From NCBI GenBank assembly GCA_017416155.1, contig JAFQDE010000005.1, positions 62,001 to 126,000 on the forward strand: a DNA stretch of 64,000 nucleotides, read 5' to 3'. This stretch comes from Tyzzerella sp. Lineage in GTDB: Bacteria > Bacillota > Clostridia > Lachnospirales > Lachnospiraceae. How positions within the stretch are numbered: the first letter of the stretch is position 1; the number at the start of each line of letters is the position of its first letter. The position numbers were made by a program, and so were the translations under genes. The notes below the pieces were generated by a model. That model had not been told where the DNA came from and did no database searches. It saw nothing but the letters and a program-made list of their open reading frames with translations. Below, one piece after another: positions 17,623 through 26,310 of this stretch.

Positions 17623-19371
17623 CTACTCACCTGCCCTTTCGTCAAAATCTCCGCCGCCTTGAGTCTGCGTCTCATATACTTCACGGTAAATCTCATTGCT
17701 CACCATAAGTTCTTCATGAGTTCCAAATCCATTGACCTCTCCGTTTTCCATTACAATAATGCGGTCTGCATGCTGAATGCTGGACACTCTCTGTGCGATA
17801 ATAAATTTGGTCGTATTCGGAATTTCTTCTGCAAAAGCTTTGCGAATTTTGGCATCTGTAGCCGTATCCACTGCGCTGGTACTGTCATCAAGAATTAGGA
17901 TTTTCGGTTTTTTAAGAAGCGCACGTGCAATACACAGCCTTTGCTTCTGTCCACCTGAAACATTCGTGCCACCTTGTTCTATATAAGTATTGTATCCTTC
18001 CGGAAATCTCTGAATGAATTCATCGGCACACGCCTGACGACATGCTTCCATACACTCTTCCTCTGTAGCTTCCATATTACCCCAACGCAGATTATCTAAA
18101 ATTGTTCCTGAAAACAACACATTGTTCTGAAGTACTACGGAAACCTGATTTCGAAGGCTCTCCAAATCATATTCTTTTACATTATGACCACCTACTAAAA
18201 CCTCTCCTCCTGTCACATCATAGAGACGACTAATCAGATTGACAAGGCTTGTCTTAGCGCTTCCGGTTGCACCCATGACACCAATCGTCTCACCGGAATG
18301 AATATTGAGATTAATATTCTTAAGAACTGGCTCCTCACTGTCTGCTTTGTATGCGAAATTCACATTTCGAAATTCTACACTACCATCTGCAACGTCATAA
18401 ATCGGTTCATTCGGATTCGTAATATCGCTAGTCTCACGAAGGACCTCTGCCACACGTTTCATTGCAGCCATGCTCATCGTGATCATAATAAATACCATAG
18501 AAAGCATCATAAGGCTCATCAAAATATTCATGCAATACGCAAGAAGGCTCATAAGTTCGCCCGTAGTCAACGCATCTGCCACAATCATCTTCGCACCAAG
18601 CCAACTGATTAAAAGAATACAACTGTATACTGTAATCTGCATAATCGGACCATTGTAAATGATGTTTTTCTCTGCTTTTACAAAAATCTTATAAATGTTT
18701 TCACTGGTTTTCTTGAATTTGCTTGTCTCCTGTTCCTCGCGCACATAGGCTTTAACCACACGAATTGCAGATACGTTCTCCTGAACTGCTGCATTCATCT
18801 CATCATACTTTGGAAACGCCTGTTGGAAATACTTCGTTGCTCTCTGCATAATAAAAATAAGCGCAAATCCAAGCAAAACTACTGCTATCAAATAGATGCT
18901 TGCAATGCTTGGATTGATATAGAATGCCATTGCCATTGCACAGATAAGGCTTGCCGGAGCTCTGGTGAACATACGAAGAGACATTTGATATGCCATCTGT
19001 ATATTTGTGATATCTGTCGTCAGTCTGGTTACAAGACCTGCCGTACTGAATTTATCAATATTGGAGAACGAAAAAGTCTGAATATGATTAAACATTCTTT
19101 CACGTAAATTCTTTGCAAATCCGGTAGATGCCTTGGCGCCAAGACGTCCGCCCATCAAACCGGCAAACAATCCCACACCTGCTGCCACAATCATAATCGC
19201 ACCTACTTTATAGATGTGTCCCATATCCCCTTTATCCACCCCGTTATCGATAATGGATGCCATCAAAAACGGCACACACATCTCCATTGCAACTTCTAAA
19301 ATCATAAAAAGTGGGGTTGCAATCGATGCCTTCTTATATTCTTTTACTTCTTGCAATAATAGTCGAAGCAT
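17623..19371 (-). CDS. ABC exporter half-transporter, degenerate NBD
   Basis: 582 aa partner of the next gene. Transmembrane domain about residues 15-310, then an ATPase domain whose catalytic residues are degenerate: Walker A reads GATGSAKTS (Ala for the usual Gly), the Walker B Glu is Asp (LILDDSTSAVD), and the switch His is Gln (IIAQRVSS). The signature VSGGQ is canonical, so it completes the one working ATP site with the partner's Walker motifs. Start chosen at ATG 19371 (AAGGAGG before it), not the upstream codon at 19398. First gene of the unit that runs on into degV. Confidence 0.92.
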   Translation of the reverse strand: MLRLLLQEVKEYKKASIATPLFMILEVAMEMCVPFLMASIIDNGVDKGDMGHIYKVGAIMIVAAGVGLFAGLMGGRLGAKASTGFAKNLRERMFNHIQTFSFSNIDKFSTAGLVTRLTTDITNIQMAYQMSLRMFTRAPASLICAMAMAFYINPSIASIYLIAVVLLGFALIFIMQRATKYFQQAFPKYDEMNAAVQENVSAIRVVKAYVREEQETSKFKKTSENIYKIFVKAEKNIIYNGPIMQITVYSCILLISWLGAKMIVADALTTGELMSLLAYCMNILMSLMMLSMVFIMITMSMAAMKRVAEVLRETSDITNPNEPIYDVADGSVEFRNVNFAYKADSEEPVLKNINLNIHSGETIGVMGATGSAKTSLVNLISRLYDVTGGEVLVGGHNVKEYDLESLRNQVSVVLQNNVLFSGTILDNLRWGNMEATEEECMEACRQACADEFIQRFPEGYNTYIEQGGTNVSGGQKQRLCIARALLKKPKILILDDSTSAVDTATDAKIRKAFAEEIPNTTKFIIAQRVSSIQHADRIIVMENGEVNGFGTHEELMVSNEIYREVYETQTQGGGDFDERAGE

Positions 19372-19454
19372 ATTGTTCCTCCTTCTAATAATCATCACCC
19401 ATATATATTAACATATTTTGGTTGATTTGATTATGAATTTTTTATGAACATTGT

Positions 19455-19491
19455 AAAAAATCAAGGCGTAAACTCTTGCAAATCTACGCCT
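19455..19491 (-). terminator. terminator after mntP
   Basis: 7-bp stem AGGCGTA/TACGCCT (19464-19470 and 19485-19491) with a 14-base loop; on the minus strand it runs into a U-stretch at 19455-19460. It ends the HAD-mntP unit. Confidence 0.7.
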
Positions 19492-19498
19492 CTCATCT

Positions 19499-20068
19499 TT
19501 ATAACACACTCAAGCCCTCAAGCAAAGTTTTCACTCCCATAATGATAAGCACAATTCCACCTGCCAGCTCCGCTTTTGATTTATATTTGTTTCCAAATAT
19601 ACTTCCTATCTTCACGCCTACTCCTGACAAGATAAATGTAACCACACCGATAAAGGTCACTGCCGGAACTATATCGACCTGGAGAAAAGCAAATGACACA
19701 CCTACTGCCATTGCATCAATGCTGGTTGCAATTGCCATAACGAACATTGTCTTTGCGTCCATCGCTGTTTCTCCGCAACAGTCACACGTATCTTCTTTCT
19801 CGAAGGATTCCTTAATCATATTTCCACCGATGATAGCTAACAAAATAAATGCAACCCAATGTGCGTACTTCGTCACCATATCAGCAAACAGGCTTCCGAG
19901 AAAATATCCGATTGCCGGCATAAGTGCCTGAAAACCGCCAAACCAAAGTCCCGCAATACACATATGCTTGAGTTTTATTTTGCCAAGCGATAAACCTTTA
20001 CAGATCGATACAGCAAATGCATCCATGGAAAGTCCTATTGCAATAATAAACAGTTCTGCTAATCCCAT
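19499..20068 (-). CDS. mntP: manganese efflux pump MntP
   Basis: 189 aa integral membrane protein with six predicted helices, made of two related halves. Each half has a membrane-embedded Asp motif: GLSMDAFAVSICKGL near residue 13-27 and ATSIDAMAVGVSFAF in the second half, the metal-conducting acidic residues of the MntP (YebN) family. The loop carries DTCDCCGET, a Cys-rich patch not seen in E. coli MntP. No yybP-ykoY-type riboswitch space exists: only 10 bases separate it from the HAD gene upstream. Confidence 0.92.
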   Translation of the reverse strand: MGLAELFIIAIGLSMDAFAVSICKGLSLGKIKLKHMCIAGLWFGGFQALMPAIGYFLGSLFADMVTKYAHWVAFILLAIIGGNMIKESFEKEDTCDCCGETAMDAKTMFVMAIATSIDAMAVGVSFAFLQVDIVPAVTFIGVVTFILSGVGVKIGSIFGNKYKSKAELAGGIVLIIMGVKTLLEGLSVL

Positions 20069-20078
20069 AAATCTCCCT

Positions 20079-20903
20079 CTATGCTCCCAAGATCAATTTA
20101 TCAATCACTTCTGCGATTGCGTCATGATTGTTGTCATTCTCTGTGATATAATCTGCCACCGCTTTGGCTTCTTCCACGGCATTTTTCATTGCAACACCGA
20201 CTCCGGCCGCCTCAATCATGGAAATGTCATTCCGCTCATCTCCTGCTGCATAGGCATTTTTAATATCAACATGCAACATCTCACACAAGGTGCGAACACC
20301 ATTTCCTTTGCTCACGCCTTCCGGCATATATTCCAACAATTGCCGACTGGAAAATGTACTCTCACATTTTCCTTCTGCCCACTCTCGTTGTTCATCTCGA
20401 AATTTCAAGAGTTTTTCTTCGTTCATGTCAATCAACAACACTTTATTAGGTTCTTTATCAAGCACAGCAAATACATCATCACATATCTCATGTTCAAGAG
20501 CATGACGATTATTCCCTGCCAGATAAAATTGCAGTTCCGGAGTATCTTCCGTAGTTAAGACTTTATCATTCACTCCGTATGTCTGAACGTGTAAGCCGCA
20601 CTTCTTAGCTTCTTGAAACAAATGTCTCACGAATTCTATAGGAAGTGTTCTCTCACTCCGTATTTCCTGCTTGGAACAATCGAAAATCGTACCTCCGTTA
20701 TAGGAAAGCATATAACATCCCGGCATCGTAAGCCCCAATCGCTGCACTACCTTAAAAGCACTCTTTGTAGGTCTTCCGGTTGAGACAACCAGATAATGTC
20801 CCGCGTCAAGGAGTCTCTGAATCGCTACACGATTCCCTTCTGAGACCTGTTTATCATCATTCAATAAAGTTCCGTCTAAATCTGTAAAAAGTATTTTCTT
20901 CAT
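20079..20903 (-). CDS. Cof-type HAD family phosphatase
   Basis: 274 aa. HAD motif I is LFTDLDGTLLND (nucleophile and acid Asp), motif II VVSTGRP, then a C2B cap, and motifs III/IV are KGNGVRTL with AAGDERNDISMIEAA. The family dephosphorylates sugar phosphates, nucleotides or PLP; substrate not predictable. The frame opens at a TTG (20927) with no ribosome site; ATG at 20903 starts exactly at the conserved N-terminus. Forms a two-gene unit with mntP, divergent from the CapA gene. Confidence 0.9.
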   Translation of the reverse strand: MKKILFTDLDGTLLNDDKQVSEGNRVAIQRLLDAGHYLVVSTGRPTKSAFKVVQRLGLTMPGCYMLSYNGGTIFDCSKQEIRSERTLPIEFVRHLFQEAKKCGLHVQTYGVNDKVLTTEDTPELQFYLAGNNRHALEHEICDDVFAVLDKEPNKVLLIDMNEEKLLKFRDEQREWAEGKCESTFSSRQLLEYMPEGVSKGNGVRTLCEMLHVDIKNAYAAGDERNDISMIEAAGVGVAMKNAVEEAKAVADYITENDNNHDAIAEVIDKLILGA

Positions 20904-20984
20904 CCTGCGTCTCACTTTTCTTATCAAATTTATTCTACACGGAGATATTATACTCTTTTATGCTCATAATCGCAATCAGAATTA

Positions 20985-21013
20985 TTGACGAAACATCTCA
21001 AAACCTCTATACT
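20985..21013 (+). promoter_or_regulatory. sigma-A type promoter of the CapA-like gene
   Basis: TTGACG at 20985-20990, a 17-base spacer, and TATACT at 21008-21013; transcription would start near 21020, giving a leader of about 33 bases with AAGGAGG at 21041-21047. Confidence 0.75.
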
Positions 21014-21052
21014 GAAACTAATTATAATCTACCAATGGACAAGGAGGTTGTT

Positions 21053-22228
21053 ATGACTCAATCAACACAAAACATTGCAAAATCAACACAACCGCGAAAA
21101 CCTTCCCCGATTAAGCAGCACTATCGAAAAAAACGTCGCAAAGCAACTCTATTTGCGGTGATTTTGGTTGCTATTGTTCTGCTGATTGCAGGTTTTATGA
21201 TTTATAGTATTTTATTTGCAAAACCAACAGAAAAGTCCAACGTTTCCGGAATTTCTACTGAAGAAGTCTATGATAAAATTGACGTTCCGATAGAAATCAC
21301 CACGCCGGAACCTGAGATTTCGTTTACAGTTTCCGTTGTAGGCGACTGCACACTCGGAACGGACGAGCATTTCAATTATGCAAGAAGTCTAAATGCATAC
21401 TATGAAAAACACGGGCCGGCATATTTTTTAAAAAATGTAAAGAGCATCTTTGAAGCGGATGATCTTACAATTGCTAACTTAGAAGGCACATTTACCGACT
21501 CGACTTCCAGAGTGGATAAAACCTATGCGTTTAAAGGACCTAAGGAGTTCGTAAATATTCTTACAAACGGTTCTGTAGAAGCCGTGACACTTGCCAATAA
21601 CCACAGCCGTGACTATGGCACCAAAAGTCTCTCTGACACAAAGGCAACTTTAGATTCTGCAGGTGTGATTCATTTTGGATATGAAGAGACGTCTGTCGTT
21701 GATGTAAAGGGTGTAAAAGTCGGTCTTATCGGTATCTATGAACTGATTGACCACACCGGACGCGCTAAGCAGGTGAAAGAGCACATTGCAAAGGTGAAAT
21801 CCGAAGGTGCTGAAGTTATAATTGTTATCTTCCATTGGGGAATTGAGCGTGATGCTGCTCCGAATTCTCATCAGACCATGCTTGCTCGTCTGGCGATTGA
21901 CGAAGGCGCAGACCTTGTATGCGGTCACCACCCACATGTTCTGCAAGGCATTGAGGTCTACAAAGGAAAGAATATTGTGTACAGTCTTGGTAACTTCTGT
22001 TTCGGTGGAAACTCTAATCCAAGCGATAAAGACACGATGATATTTCAACAGACTTTTACGCTTACAAAGGATGGTTTGAAAGAGGATAATGTGACAAATG
22101 TCATTCCATGCTCCCTTTCTTCCGAAAAAAACCGAAACAACTATCAGCCGACACCTGCAACAGGGGATGAGGCTGCACGTATCCTGAAAAAAATCGAGGA
22201 TCGCAGTGCCTTGATTCCAAAGCCATAA
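21053..22228 (+). CDS. CapA family protein (PGA_cap metallophosphatase-like), membrane anchored
   Basis: 391 aa. Short basic cytoplasmic N-terminus (KQHYRKKRRK), one membrane segment at about 39-58, then an extracellular PGA_cap domain: VVGDCTLG, ANLEGTFTD, LANNHSRDYG, HWGIERD, GHHPHVLQG and YSLGNFCFGG are the metal-binding motifs of the calcineurin-like fold. CapA proteins take part in poly-gamma-glutamate capsule formation in Bacillus, but no capB/capC is present, so the role here is open. Start ATG 21053 is fixed by AAGGAGG; the upstream frame opening at 20960 is leader sequence. Confidence 0.88.
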   Translation: MTQSTQNIAKSTQPRKPSPIKQHYRKKRRKATLFAVILVAIVLLIAGFMIYSILFAKPTEKSNVSGISTEEVYDKIDVPIEITTPEPEISFTVSVVGDCTLGTDEHFNYARSLNAYYEKHGPAYFLKNVKSIFEADDLTIANLEGTFTDSTSRVDKTYAFKGPKEFVNILTNGSVEAVTLANNHSRDYGTKSLSDTKATLDSAGVIHFGYEETSVVDVKGVKVGLIGIYELIDHTGRAKQVKEHIAKVKSEGAEVIIVIFHWGIERDAAPNSHQTMLARLAIDEGADLVCGHHPHVLQGIEVYKGKNIVYSLGNFCFGGNSNPSDKDTMIFQQTFTLTKDGLKEDNVTNVIPCSLSSEKNRNNYQPTPATGDEAARILKKIEDRSALIPKP

Positions 22229-22296
22229 GGAAATAATTTACACTTTTTTAATTTGTCTATCCGAATGTTTTATGATATACATAGAAGAAAAACATC

Positions 22297-23094
22297 ATGC
22301 GACAAGGAGGTTCTACACACACGGCCATCAGAGATGAAATTAAGGCAGCACGAAAAGACTTAGTTGAAAATGGTACCTTTAAAGAAAAAGTGGCTTACTT
22401 TTTTGATTATTATGCCATTCACACAATTGTGATTGCTGTAATACTTATATTTACAGTTGCTTTCATCTATCACCAGGTGACAAAACCGGAAATTGTTTTT
22501 AACGGACTGCTATTAAACGTGTTAAGTTTTGAAGAGGGTAATCCCGTAGAAGACTTGGAAAGTGGATTTATGGACTATATTGACATGAATACAAAAGAAT
22601 ATGACTTCTCCGTAAATTCCTCTCTCATATATAAGTTGGGGGATGACTCTGGTCAAACACAGATGAATGACTATCAATCTTCACAAGCGATTATGACGCT
22701 TTGTTCTGCCGGAGCTGTTGACTTCATCTCCTCCCCTCTAGATTCCATTTTGGAATACGGATATGGTGATTTGATAGCCAACTTAGAAGATGTTCTAACT
22801 GAAGAAGAATTGGAAAAATACAGACCGTATTTTCTCTATGCGGATCTTACCGTCGTTAAACAAAAGGCTGAAGCATTCGACAACAACATCAAGGCCAGTG
22901 ATATTCCATGTCCTGACCCAACAAAGCCGGAAGAAATGAAGGAGCCGATACCGATATTTATTGATGTGTCAAAATGCGAAAAGATGGCAAATATCTATGA
23001 TTACTCGTCAGATACAATTGTTGTTGCGTTTGCAGCAAATGCTCCAAATCGGGATAGATTCCCAGATTTTCTAGCGTATATATTTGAAGAATAA
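22297..23094 (+). CDS. unknown protein with one membrane helix
   Basis: About 265 aa from the ATG at 22297. Charged N-terminus, one membrane segment near residues 45-65, then an acidic extracellular domain with no family I recognise. The start is doubtful: a near-perfect AAGGAGG lies at 22303-22309, inside the first codons, and the only in-frame codon at fitting distance is ACG at 22321. Either the ATG at 22297 is used with a poor site, or the gene starts at a rare codon (ACG, or ATC at 22327). Follows the CapA gene by 68 bases and ends at a terminator. Confidence 0.7.
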   Translation: MRQGGSTHTAIRDEIKAARKDLVENGTFKEKVAYFFDYYAIHTIVIAVILIFTVAFIYHQVTKPEIVFNGLLLNVLSFEEGNPVEDLESGFMDYIDMNTKEYDFSVNSSLIYKLGDDSGQTQMNDYQSSQAIMTLCSAGAVDFISSPLDSILEYGYGDLIANLEDVLTEEELEKYRPYFLYADLTVVKQKAEAFDNNIKASDIPCPDPTKPEEMKEPIPIFIDVSKCEKMANIYDYSSDTIVVAFAANAPNRDRFPDFLAYIFEE

Positions 23095-23110
23095 AACTTT
23101 TCATAAAATT

Positions 23111-23145
23111 AAATGCTGTAACAGGATAACCCCGTTACAGCATTT
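23111..23145. terminator. bidirectional terminator
   Basis: Perfect 12-bp stem AAATGCTGTAAC (23111-23122) against GTTACAGCATTT (23134-23145), 11-base loop, between convergent genes ending at 23094 (plus) and 23151 (minus). Confidence 0.88.
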
Positions 23146-23150
23146 TAAAT

Positions 23151-24059
23151 TTATAACATTACCATCAATATAATCACAATGAAAGTGATACTACATACAA
23201 TAGAAATCGAATTCAATGCACTTGACAGCCCCACATCACCTTCTAAATCATCTGTATAAATCGGCGATGAGGAAGGAAACGGACCAAACGCTAATATCAT
23301 AAGTGCAACCTTTACTTCTCGCGGAAATGGTAGTAAATAAAAACAACTGAGTGCAAATACGAGTCCAACTCCATAGCGTACGAATAAGGTACGGACAATT
23401 CTTCCAATCTTTTTCTTGTCTCCACTTAATTTGAATCCAACACCAATCATGAGCATCGCAATAAATGGATTTGCATTTCCAATAAGCTGTGCAAAAGATA
23501 AAATTGGTGATGGTAACGTAATCTTCGCCATACCGATAAGCAACATAATCAGATATGTGTCAAATGCGACTGACCTCAACATGGTCCTGATAATTTTTTT
23601 GATTGACAATTTCCCGCCCTGCTTGAGACAGATACCTATTCCATGTGAGCCACCAAGACATACAAACGCATTCCCTACATCGAACAAGCTTGTAGAGATG
23701 ACTCCCACGGGTCCTAAAAAACTCTGCACAAACGGCATCGTAAATGCACCGATATTATAACCAGACAAATTGACAACATCAAAAATAGTATCCTCTTTCG
23801 TTTTGCGTCGATTGAGTGCAAATGCCAATCCAATATACACAGCACCTATCCCGATGCCCATAAGAGACAAAAGCAGCATGGAAAGCTCCACCTTTTTACC
23901 GGCAAAGCTGGTAACAATAGCTGCCGGCAACGTGATTCGGAGCACAATCTTCGATAACACTGTAAAATCTTCTTCTTTAAAAAATTTTATTTTGCGCAAT
24001 ACACCGCCAAGAATAATAATACCCACAAAGCACCCTGCACGTACTAAAATATCAAGCAT
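23151..24059 (-). CDS. AEC family permease (auxin efflux carrier type)
   Basis: 302 aa with about ten membrane segments from end to end, the size and pattern of bacterial AEC transporters (MleN/YfdV-like). Characteristic segments are LRITLPAAIVTSFAGK in the third helix region, NLSGYNIGAFTMPFVQS, and ILAFGPFPSSSPIY near the end. Members export or import small organic acids; the substrate is unknown. Its start overlaps the upstream ABC permease stop by 8 bases, so it is translated from the same message as the NatAB-like genes. Confidence 0.88.
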   Translation of the reverse strand: MLDILVRAGCFVGIIILGGVLRKIKFFKEEDFTVLSKIVLRITLPAAIVTSFAGKKVELSMLLLSLMGIGIGAVYIGLAFALNRRKTKEDTIFDVVNLSGYNIGAFTMPFVQSFLGPVGVISTSLFDVGNAFVCLGGSHGIGICLKQGGKLSIKKIIRTMLRSVAFDTYLIMLLIGMAKITLPSPILSFAQLIGNANPFIAMLMIGVGFKLSGDKKKIGRIVRTLFVRYGVGLVFALSCFYLLPFPREVKVALMILAFGPFPSSSPIYTDDLEGDVGLSSALNSISIVCSITFIVIILMVML

Positions 24060-25329
24060 TTTTCTTCACCTTTCTAAGTGCAGTTTTAAATTTAATCGGA
24101 TTGCCATAATGCAGCGTACCGAATCGGAATATCTTTGCAGCCAGCACTCCTGCTATCATACAGCTTACTCCCAATATAATTGCAGAAACAATCACTTCCC
24201 AGACTGCCACACTTCCCATCGATACACGAATAAACATTGCATTTCCTGAAGTGAATGGGATATAAGAAGCAACCTTCATCAAAATACTATTGCTGTTGCT
24301 TGTCATGCCAAAAATTGCAATCATAAATGATGCGATATAAAGCATCAATACCGGTGATGAACTCTTACTGATATCTTCAGTCTTAGAAACTAACGCACCA
24401 AGCATACCAAAGATAAATGCATACAAAAGATAACTCAGTACTGCGAATATAGCGTATACAACCAGCACATTGGCAGGAATGTCAAATAAGAAGTCAAGGA
24501 GTCCATCCCAAGCCTCTTGAACAAAACTGTATGACACAAATCCGCTACCGAGAATAATTGCCGCCTGCAGAACACCGGCAATTGCACCTGCCAGAACCTT
24601 ACCACAGATAAGGCTGGTAGAGTTCACACTTGTCACAAGAATCTCGATGGCACGATTGCTCTTTTCTGTAGTAACAGACGTTGCAATCATCTGACCATAA
24701 AAGATAATCAAGAAGTATACAACAAACACCAACACATAAGTATACCAGTAATTCTGTCCACCGTCTTTTCCAAGCACCTCTTCCGTTATATTTACATGAA
24801 AACTCTCTGACTCAGCGATCTCTTCTGCAGTCAATCCCTTATCTAATAAGTATTGTTGTTTGTAACATGCAGACAATGTTTGGCTGAACATTTCCCCCAG
24901 ATAATCATACATAGACAAATCATTCACTACATACATAACATCTGTTGGACTGTTCATAATAAAGCCGGCTTCCACATCTCCTGTTTCTACAGCCTCCTTG
25001 ATCGCATCCTCAGAGTCATAGTTCTTCCACTCTGCCGGGAACGCTACGCATATCATATCCACATCGACATCTGTCGCATCTTTTGCCACACAAATACCAT
25101 ATCGAGATAATTCTGCACCCTCATCCTCAATTGCGTCATCTACAATAATTTCCTCCGAGGTTCCAGGAGCCGTGATATCTTCTTCGTCATCTAACAGTCC
25201 CGGTATCACCGTCGGAACAATCACGACTGCTGCAATGATAAATGCCAGCACAAGGGTCGTAATCACAAAACTTTTATTTTTAAAATAATTATCGAGTTCA
25301 AATTTTAAAACGGTCAAAAACTGCTTCAT
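24052..25329 (-). CDS. ABC-2 type exporter permease (NatB/YhaP-like)
   Basis: 425 aa. One N-terminal membrane helix (about 20-45), an extracellular acidic domain of roughly 130 residues (DDEEDITAPGTSEEI and on), then five to six helices in the C-terminal half, the ABC2_membrane_3 layout seen in the sodium exporter NatB. The motif TSVTTEKSNRAIEILVTSV marks the cytoplasmic coupling region. It overlaps the ATPase gene at an ATGA junction (25329). Substrate could be Na+, a peptide or a drug. Confidence 0.9.
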   Translation of the reverse strand: MKQFLTVLKFELDNYFKNKSFVITTLVLAFIIAAVVIVPTVIPGLLDDEEDITAPGTSEEIIVDDAIEDEGAELSRYGICVAKDATDVDVDMICVAFPAEWKNYDSEDAIKEAVETGDVEAGFIMNSPTDVMYVVNDLSMYDYLGEMFSQTLSACYKQQYLLDKGLTAEEIAESESFHVNITEEVLGKDGGQNYWYTYVLVFVVYFLIIFYGQMIATSVTTEKSNRAIEILVTSVNSTSLICGKVLAGAIAGVLQAAIILGSGFVSYSFVQEAWDGLLDFLFDIPANVLVVYAIFAVLSYLLYAFIFGMLGALVSKTEDISKSSSPVLMLYIASFMIAIFGMTSNSNSILMKVASYIPFTSGNAMFIRVSMGSVAVWEVIVSAIILGVSCMIAGVLAAKIFRFGTLHYGNPIKFKTALRKVKKNA

Positions 25330-26243
25330 TACTCGTCACCTGCCTTCTCTACAAATATGTCATTCAGTGACGGCTCATATAGGCCGAAGTATTCCAAATC
25401 TACACCCTGCTCAACCAAGCGTTTGAGAATCTCGGCTTTATTCTCTTTCTGCTTCTTGCGAATAATCACGCGGTCCTTCTGTACCTTTTCTACATCCAAC
25501 AAATCGGAGAATCCATCCTGTAATCGGTTTGCAAGTTCCTCCGGCGTCTCTCCCAGACTTGATAACACTAGTCGGTCCTGACCAAATTCACGTTTAATCT
25601 CTTTTAGATTGCCGCTGAGCACAACATCACCATGATTCAAAATGGCAATATCGTCACAGAACTCTTCCACATAGCTCATTTGATGACTCGAAAAGATGAC
25701 AAACTTGCCTTCCTCAATCTGCTCTTTAATAACATCTTTTAGAATCTGTGCATTGACAGGATCCAGTCCCGAAAATGGTTCATCAAAGAAAATAAGTTGT
25801 GGCGATGTCAAAAGCGTCTGTGCCAACTGTACCTTCTGCTGATTACCTTTTGAGAGTGTCTCCAACTTGCGGTCCTCGTATTCTGCTACGCCCATGCGTT
25901 CCAGCCACTTCTTCATCTGTGCCTTGGCATCTTTCGCGCTCATTCCACGAAGCTGAGCGAGATATACTAATTGCTCCCCAACTTTTTTCTTCGGATAGAG
26001 CCCTCGCTCTTCTGGCAGATACCCAATTTGATAATCCTTCGTCGCAAACGGTTTTCCATCTATCGTAATGGTTCCACTATTTGCCTTAAATACATTCATT
26101 AATATTCTAATTGTTGTCGTCTTTCCGGCTCCGTTTCTTCCCAGAAGACCAAGTGCGCGTCCACTCTCCACTGAGAATGAAACGCCGTGAAGCACTTCTG
26201 TTTCACCGAAAGACTTTCGTAAGTCCTTTACTTCCAGTTTCAA
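25329..26243 (-). CDS. ABC exporter ATPase (NatA/YhaQ-like)
   Basis: 304 aa. Walker A GRNGAGKTT, signature LSKGNQQ, Walker B LIFFDEPFSGLDP and switch His in FSSHQMSYVEE; a C-terminal DUF4162-like extension of about 75 residues follows, usual in NatA-type proteins. The LSKGN signature is normal in this subfamily. The start is TTG (26241-26243), supported by GAGGTG 6 bases before it. First gene of the natA-natB-AEC unit. Confidence 0.92.
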   Translation of the reverse strand: MKLEVKDLRKSFGETEVLHGVSFSVESGRALGLLGRNGAGKTTTIRILMNVFKANSGTITIDGKPFATKDYQIGYLPEERGLYPKKKVGEQLVYLAQLRGMSAKDAKAQMKKWLERMGVAEYEDRKLETLSKGNQQKVQLAQTLLTSPQLIFFDEPFSGLDPVNAQILKDVIKEQIEEGKFVIFSSHQMSYVEEFCDDIAILNHGDVVLSGNLKEIKREFGQDRLVLSSLGETPEELANRLQDGFSDLLDVEKVQKDRVIIRKKQKENKAEILKRLVEQGVDLEYFGLYEPSLNDIFVEKAGDE

Positions 26244-26271
26244 TCAAATCACCTCTTGTTTTAAAGATAAT

Positions 26272-26298
26272 TTAAGGATACAACGATTGTATCCTTAA
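26272..26298 (-). terminator. hairpin after the m5U methyltransferase gene
   Basis: 12-bp stem 26272-26283/26287-26298 with a 3-base loop, just past the stop at 26311; on the minus strand followed by a moderately U-rich stretch. It also sits 29 bases before the TTG start of the NatA-like gene. Confidence 0.65.
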
Positions 26299-26310
26299 TG
26301 CAAATATAAT

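Noticed and set aside
20069-20078. Possible manganese riboswitch before mntP
   Set aside because: Only 10 bases separate mntP from the HAD gene; there is no room for a riboswitch.
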